Assembly (NCBI GenBank): GCA_039816705.1 | Contig: JBCBXF010000140.1 | Location: forward strand, 1 to 8,669 | From: CALHAX01 sp039816705 | GTDB taxonomy: Bacteria > Pseudomonadota > Alphaproteobacteria > Rhizobiales > CALHAX01 | DNA length: 8,669 bases | Direction of reading: 5' to 3' | Part shown: positions 5,588 to 8,669 of the stretch, one piece after another | How positions within the stretch are numbered: position 1 is the first letter of the stretch | How the letters are laid out: every line of letters begins with the position of its first letter | The notes under the pieces: model-generated | What the model saw: only the letters and a program-made list of their open reading frames with translations | Told to the model about the DNA's origin: nothing | Databases searched by the model: none | Translations under genes and position numbers: made by a program

Positions 5588-6814
5588 ATGCTTGGATTAC
5601 AACGCTCGGACTTCCAGCTTCTCGGACTCGTTGCGCTGATAACGGCGTTCGCACCATTCCTGCTCAATCCGTTCCCGGTGGATTCCGCCCTCGCGCAGTT
5701 CAACGCCGGCTATCCGGACCTGATGCAGCGGTTCGTGATCTTCGGCATCTTCGCCATCGGCTTCAACATCCTCTTTGGCCTCACCGGCTATCTCAGCTTC
5801 GGCCATGCCGCGTTTCTCGGGATCGGATCGTACGCCGCGATCTGGATGATGAAGCTGCTGACAATGAACATCATCCCGGCGATCGCGCTCGGCGTGATCG
5901 TGGCGGGCCTCTTCAGCGTCGTGATCGGCTACATCTGCCTGCGTCGCTCGGGGATTTATTTTTCCATCCTCACGCTCGCCTTCGCGCAGATGGCATATGC
6001 GATGGCCTACTCGGATGTGCTCGGTCGCTGGCTTGGCCTCAATCTCACAGGCGGAGAGACGGGGCTTCAGCCAAAGCTGAGCGACAGCCGCCTGCTCGAC
6101 CCGGAGGTAACCGATGGAGTGATCCCGTCCGCCAATCTCTTCGGCTTCGAGATGACCTCATCTCATGTGTTAGCCATCGGGGGATGGGAGTTCACCTTCA
6201 ACGTCGGCTACTACGTGGCCGCCGTCATGATGCTCCTCAGCTTCTACATTGCAATCCGGATTTTTCGCTCACCATTCGGGCTGATGCTGCGTGCAGTGAA
6301 ATCCAATCAAAACCGCCTTGGCTTCACCGGCGTCAGCACACGCCCTTATGCGCTCGCCGCCTTTGTCATCTCCGGCATGTACGCGGGGCTGGCTGGTGGC
6401 TTGATGGTCTCGATGGACACCCAGGCGGGCGCGGAGCGGATGTTCTGGACAGCGTCCGGTGAAGTCGTGCTGATGACGATCCTCGGCGGTGTCGGTACCC
6501 TGATCGGCCCTGTGCTTGGCGCCGGGCTTATCAAGTACATGGAAAACATCCTCTCCAAGATCAACGATACGATCCTCCAGGGGTGGTTCTCTTGGCTCCC
6601 CGAAGGGCTTTCTGATTTCGTCGTCGCAATTATCTATCCCTTCGTCGGCAAGGGCTGGCACTTGACGCTCGGCCTGCTCTTCATGGTCATCGTGATCTTC
6701 CTGCCGGGCGGTCTGATGGAAGGTTTCCGCAAGGTCGGAGATGCCTTCCGGCGGCGCTCCGGTGGCGGACGCGACGCAGCCGATAGTGCTGCCGCACCCG
6801 CACCGGCCGAATAG
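5588..6814 (+). CDS. livM: HAAT-family ABC transporter permease, LivM-like
   Basis: Second inner-membrane permease (408 aa), partner of the LivH-like protein. GFNILFGLTGYLSFGHAAFLGIGSYAA at about 58-84 is the LivM hallmark. LRRSGIYFSILTLAFAQM (118-135), LTGGETGL (153-160) and the coupling loop MLRAVKSNQNRLGFTGVSTRPYALAAFV (233-260) follow in normal order. TILGGVGTLIGPVLGAGLI (297-315) and PGGLMEG (373-379) complete the core. Two non-conserved loops, about 161-200 and 325-355, lengthen it. The C-terminus is a charged then Ala/Pro-rich cytoplasmic tail (RRRSGGGRDAADSAAAPAPAE). ATG 5588 lies four bases after the previous stop with GGAGG at 5574-5578, inside the upstream gene's last codons, so translation is probably coupled. 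Family secure; substrate unknown. Confidence 0.92.
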   Translation: MLGLQRSDFQLLGLVALITAFAPFLLNPFPVDSALAQFNAGYPDLMQRFVIFGIFAIGFNILFGLTGYLSFGHAAFLGIGSYAAIWMMKLLTMNIIPAIALGVIVAGLFSVVIGYICLRRSGIYFSILTLAFAQMAYAMAYSDVLGRWLGLNLTGGETGLQPKLSDSRLLDPEVTDGVIPSANLFGFEMTSSHVLAIGGWEFTFNVGYYVAAVMMLLSFYIAIRIFRSPFGLMLRAVKSNQNRLGFTGVSTRPYALAAFVISGMYAGLAGGLMVSMDTQAGAERMFWTASGEVVLMTILGGVGTLIGPVLGAGLIKYMENILSKINDTILQGWFSWLPEGLSDFVVAIIYPFVGKGWHLTLGLLFMVIVIFLPGGLMEGFRKVGDAFRRRSGGGRDAADSAAAPAPAE

Positions 6815-6826
6815 GAGATAATTTTC

Positions 6827-7642
6827 ATGTCTGTTCAGGAAGCAATCTCCAGCGACAAGGGCCGCACCTTCGAACGCGGAACGCCCAACACGGTTCTGCA
6901 CATCAATGACGTGCACAAGAGCTTCGCCGGGCTGCACGCGCTCTCCGATGTCGATCTCGATGTCCGCGAAGGCGAGACGCACGCGATCATCGGCCCGAAC
7001 GGCGCGGGCAAATCGACGTTGCTGAACGTCTGCGTCGGGCGCCTGAAACCCGATCGCGGCTCCGTGACGTTCGACGGCGAAATCCTCACAGGGCGCACGC
7101 CCTACGAGATCAACCAACTCGGCGTGGCGCGCGTTTTCCAGACGCCGGAAGTCTTTCCCGAGCTGACCGTCATCGAAAATACCATGGTCCCGGCGCTTTC
7201 CAGCCGTGATGGACAATTCAAGCTCAACCCGTTCTCCAGCATGTTCGGCGAGACGACGCTACGGGATGAAGCCGAGAGCGTGTTGCGTAGCGTCGGGTTG
7301 CAGGCGCAGCTCACAGCAAGCGCCTCGACGATGTCCCGCGGTGACAAGCGCCGCCTTGAGCTGGCAATGGGCCTGATACAGCATCCCCGTCTGTTGCTCC
7401 TCGACGAGCCGACCGCCGGCATGGCGCGCCATGACACCAACGCCACGATAGACCTGCTGAAGCAGATCAAGGAAGGCGGCATGACCAAGGTGATCATCGA
7501 GCACGACATGCACGTCGTGTTCTCGCTTGCGGACCGCATCAGCGTGCTGGCGGGTGGCCGCATCATCGCACAGGGCACACCCGACGAAGTGAAGAACAAT
7601 CCGAAGGTCAAAGAGGCCTATCTCGGAGAAGAAGAGGTATGA
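6827..7642 (+). CDS. livG: HAAT-family ABC transporter ATP-binding protein, LivG-like
   Basis: Cytoplasmic ATPase (271 aa) that powers the importer with the LivF-like protein. Walker A GPNGAGKST at 56-64, Q-loop Q105 in VFQTPEVF, Walker B LLLLDEP at 189-195 and the H-loop His226 in IIEHDM are all intact. The signature motif is variant: MSRGDKRRLELAM (169-181) in place of LS.GQ..RLE.A, keeping the Ser and Gly. The LivG-type insertion between the Q-loop and signature (about 115-160) is present. A 22-residue polar N-terminal stretch precedes the first strand. ATG 6827 has AGGAG at 6813-6817, overlapping the livM stop, a 12-base gap. Its stop overlaps the next start by ATGA. Family secure. Confidence 0.93.
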   Translation: MSVQEAISSDKGRTFERGTPNTVLHINDVHKSFAGLHALSDVDLDVREGETHAIIGPNGAGKSTLLNVCVGRLKPDRGSVTFDGEILTGRTPYEINQLGVARVFQTPEVFPELTVIENTMVPALSSRDGQFKLNPFSSMFGETTLRDEAESVLRSVGLQAQLTASASTMSRGDKRRLELAMGLIQHPRLLLLDEPTAGMARHDTNATIDLLKQIKEGGMTKVIIEHDMHVVFSLADRISVLAGGRIIAQGTPDEVKNNPKVKEAYLGEEEV

Positions 7643-8493
7643 CGACCATGAACGACATGCCAACGCAGGATGCCGTCGTGGCAGACGCGACCGCAACCGC
7701 AGTGCCGTCAGTGGATCCGCAAGCGCCCGCCACGCACGCTGCGCCTGCCGCATCCGGCGACGCACCCGCTCTCGTTTCCGATCCGTCGACCGCTTATTTC
7801 GCCGTACGCGGCCTTAACGCCTACTACGGCGACAGTTATGTCGTGCAGGACATCTCGTTCGATGTGAACGAGGGCGAAATTCTCGCCATGCTCGGGCGCA
7901 ATGGCGCCGGCAAAACCTCAACGTTGCGTGCGATCGCCCGCGCGGGTGAACCGGAACTTCGCTCCGGCGAGGTCTGGATGCAGGGCAAACCGCTGCACGA
8001 TGCGAAATCCTATGACGCAGCCCTTGCTGGCATTCAGCTCGTCCCGGAAGAACGCTGCATCATCCAGGGTTTGACCGTGGAGGAAAATCTCCAGCTTGCA
8101 ACAATCGCGGGCGACACCGGATGGGATTACGACCGCATCTTCGCTTTGTTCCCACGCCTGAAAGAACGCCGCAAACAGGAAGGCACCACGCTTTCCGGTG
8201 GCGAACAACAGATGTTGGCGATCAGCCGGGCGCTGGCTCGCAACCTGAAACTCCTTCTTCTCGACGAACCTTATGAAGGCCTTGCACCGGTCGTTCGGCA
8301 CGATATCGAGAAAGCGCTTATCGAAGTGCGCAACGCTGGCATCACCACGATCATTGTGGAGCAGAATGCCGTCGCCGCATTGAAGCTCGCGGACAAAGCG
8401 CTGATCCTGGATACGGGCGAGGTCGCCTTCGTCGGCTCCGCGCAGGAAGTCCTCGAAAACGAGGCGCTCCGACACGATTACCTCGCAATCTAG
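7639..8493 (+). CDS. livF: HAAT-family ABC transporter ATP-binding protein, LivF-like, with N-terminal extension
   Basis: Second cytoplasmic ATPase of the importer (284 aa). Walker A GRNGAGKTS at 86-94, Q-loop Q133 in IQLVPEER, a canonical signature LSGGEQQ at 185-191, and Walker B LLLLDEPYEGL at 205-215 are present. The LivF-typical IVEQN (239-243) has Gln in place of the switch His. The core starts near residue 53, so about 50 Ala/Pro/Thr-rich residues extend the N-terminus beyond the usual ~235-aa LivF. ATG 7639 overlaps the livG stop (ATGA), which favours coupled translation. ATG 7648 is a possible alternative. Both keep most of the extension, and no start close to the core is obvious. 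An internal segment, 8283-8376, recurs inverted at the window's right end. Last gene of the operon. Confidence 0.93.
   Translation: MTTMNDMPTQDAVVADATATAVPSVDPQAPATHAAPAASGDAPALVSDPSTAYFAVRGLNAYYGDSYVVQDISFDVNEGEILAMLGRNGAGKTSTLRAIARAGEPELRSGEVWMQGKPLHDAKSYDAALAGIQLVPEERCIIQGLTVEENLQLATIAGDTGWDYDRIFALFPRLKERRKQEGTTLSGGEQQMLAISRALARNLKLLLLDEPYEGLAPVVRHDIEKALIEVRNAGITTIIVEQNAVAALKLADKALILDTGEVAFVGSAQEVLENEALRHDYLAI
8283..8376 (+). repeat. Inverted repeat arm A (inside livF)
   Basis: These 94 bases, coding for the region after Walker B through the VEQN motif, match the reverse complement of 8576-8669 at 93 positions. The single difference is at 8346 (C) against 8606 (C, complement G), turning Thr ACC into ACG, a synonymous change. 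Arm A is in its natural coding context. Confidence 0.95.
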
Positions 8494-8575
8494 TTGGCCT
8501 TTCCGGGATCCGTTGGCCTCACGCGGGTTGTTGAGACACGCAAGACCGGATCAGGAGTTTGCGCATGCGAAAACT
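8494..8575 (+). other. Short spacer after livF
   Basis: 82 bases between the livF stop and the inverted copy. It contains a good ribosome site (AGGAG, 8553-8557) and the start of an apparent plus-strand gene. No T-tailed terminator hairpin is seen, so the operon may continue. Confidence 0.5.
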
Positions 8576-8669
8576 GGCGACGGCATTCTGCTCCACAATG
8601 ATCGTCGTGATGCCAGCGTTGCGCACTTCGATAAGCGCTTTCTCGATATCGTGCCGAACGACCGGTGCA
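8565..8669 (+). CDS. Possible start of a further gene, interrupted by the inverted repeat
   Basis: ATG 8565 has AGGAG seven bases upstream and opens MRKLATAFCS, which resembles the start of an exported protein. Only about the first four codons lie outside the inverted copy of livF; the remaining 30 or so residues are antisense livF sequence and should not be trusted. The true gene, if any, is probably lost at a chimeric junction. The frame stays open to the window edge (35 codons). No family can be named. Confidence 0.25.
   Translation, partial: MRKLATAFCSTMIVVMPALRTSISAFSISCRTTGA
8576..8669 (-). repeat. Inverted repeat arm B, running off the right edge; probable chimeric end
   Basis: Reverse-complement copy of 8283-8376 beginning abruptly at 8576 and continuing to the last base. 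Read on the minus strand it encodes the same piece of an ATPase (APVVRHDIEKALIEVRNAGI and on through VEQNAVA) and then stops matching after the codons for VA. The join lies inside what looks like the fifth codon of a new plus-strand gene. This favours an amplification or assembly chimera over a second real livF copy, though a convergent paralogue cannot be excluded. Confidence 0.85.

Noticed and set aside
6269..7216. Long minus-strand open frame (315 codons) opposite livM and livG
   Set aside because: Antisense to two clearly recognised genes, spans their junction, and its translation (many Asp, His, Arg) shows no family motif; typical shadow frame in G+C-rich DNA.
7918..8475. Minus-strand open frame opposite livF, partly repeated at the right end
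   Set aside because: The repeated protein segment is merely antisense livF; the repeat is explained by the inverted copy, not by a conserved gene.
3043..8493. Naming the importer as a urea, amide or branched-chain amino acid transporter
   Set aside because: The family covers all of these, and no ligand-specific residues or accessory catabolic genes are visible in the window.
1..8669. CRISPR array, tRNA/rRNA, insertion sequence, phage or toxin-antitoxin elements
   Set aside because: No regularly spaced repeats, RNA-gene signatures, transposase motifs or small paired genes were seen on either strand.

Overview
The window (about 58-60% G+C by eye, Shine-Dalgarno-led genes, tightly packed operons, a Tat-exported solute-binding protein) looks like an alphaproteobacterial chromosome fragment. 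This assignment rests on gene style and protein resemblance only. The 5' end cuts a gene (cysD). The 3' end runs into an inverted copy of an upstream stretch, so the last ~95 bases may not be genuine genome order.

Layout. Bases 1-2328 hold a minus-strand gene cluster read right to left: an Asp/Glu racemase / arylmalonate decarboxylase superfamily protein, a RidA/YjgF-like protein, a PAPS-type sulfotransferase, and the start of cysD (sulfate adenylyltransferase small subunit). Bases 2329-3042 form a gap of about 700 bp. It holds two inverted repeats at the head of the minus-strand cluster and, on the plus strand, the decayed C-terminal half of a LysR-type regulator with a nonsense codon. Bases 3043-8493 hold a complete plus-strand ABC importer of the hydrophobic amino acid/amide (HAAT, Liv-type) family: Tat-exported binding protein, a strong hairpin, two permeases and two ATPases.

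How the genes may work together. The importer is complete (one binding protein, two permeases, two ATPases), but its ligand cannot be read from sequence. The divergent cluster pairs sulfate activation (CysD, needed for APS and then PAPS) with a sulfotransferase, echoing the nodPQ/nodH logic of rhizobia. It also carries two small-molecule enzymes whose family catalytic residues are replaced: neither racemase-type cysteine in one, no RidA arginine in the other. The inference is a small-molecule sulfation or sulfur-linked metabolic module next to an importer, once possibly controlled by the now-broken LysR regulator. The link between the two halves is by proximity only.

Most notable points: the uncharacterised sulfotransferase/CysD/racemase-like/RidA-like cluster, the LysR remnant in the divergent control region, and a 94-bp, 93/94 identical inverted repeat at the 3' end. 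The repeat is best explained as a chimeric contig end, and its single difference is synonymous.
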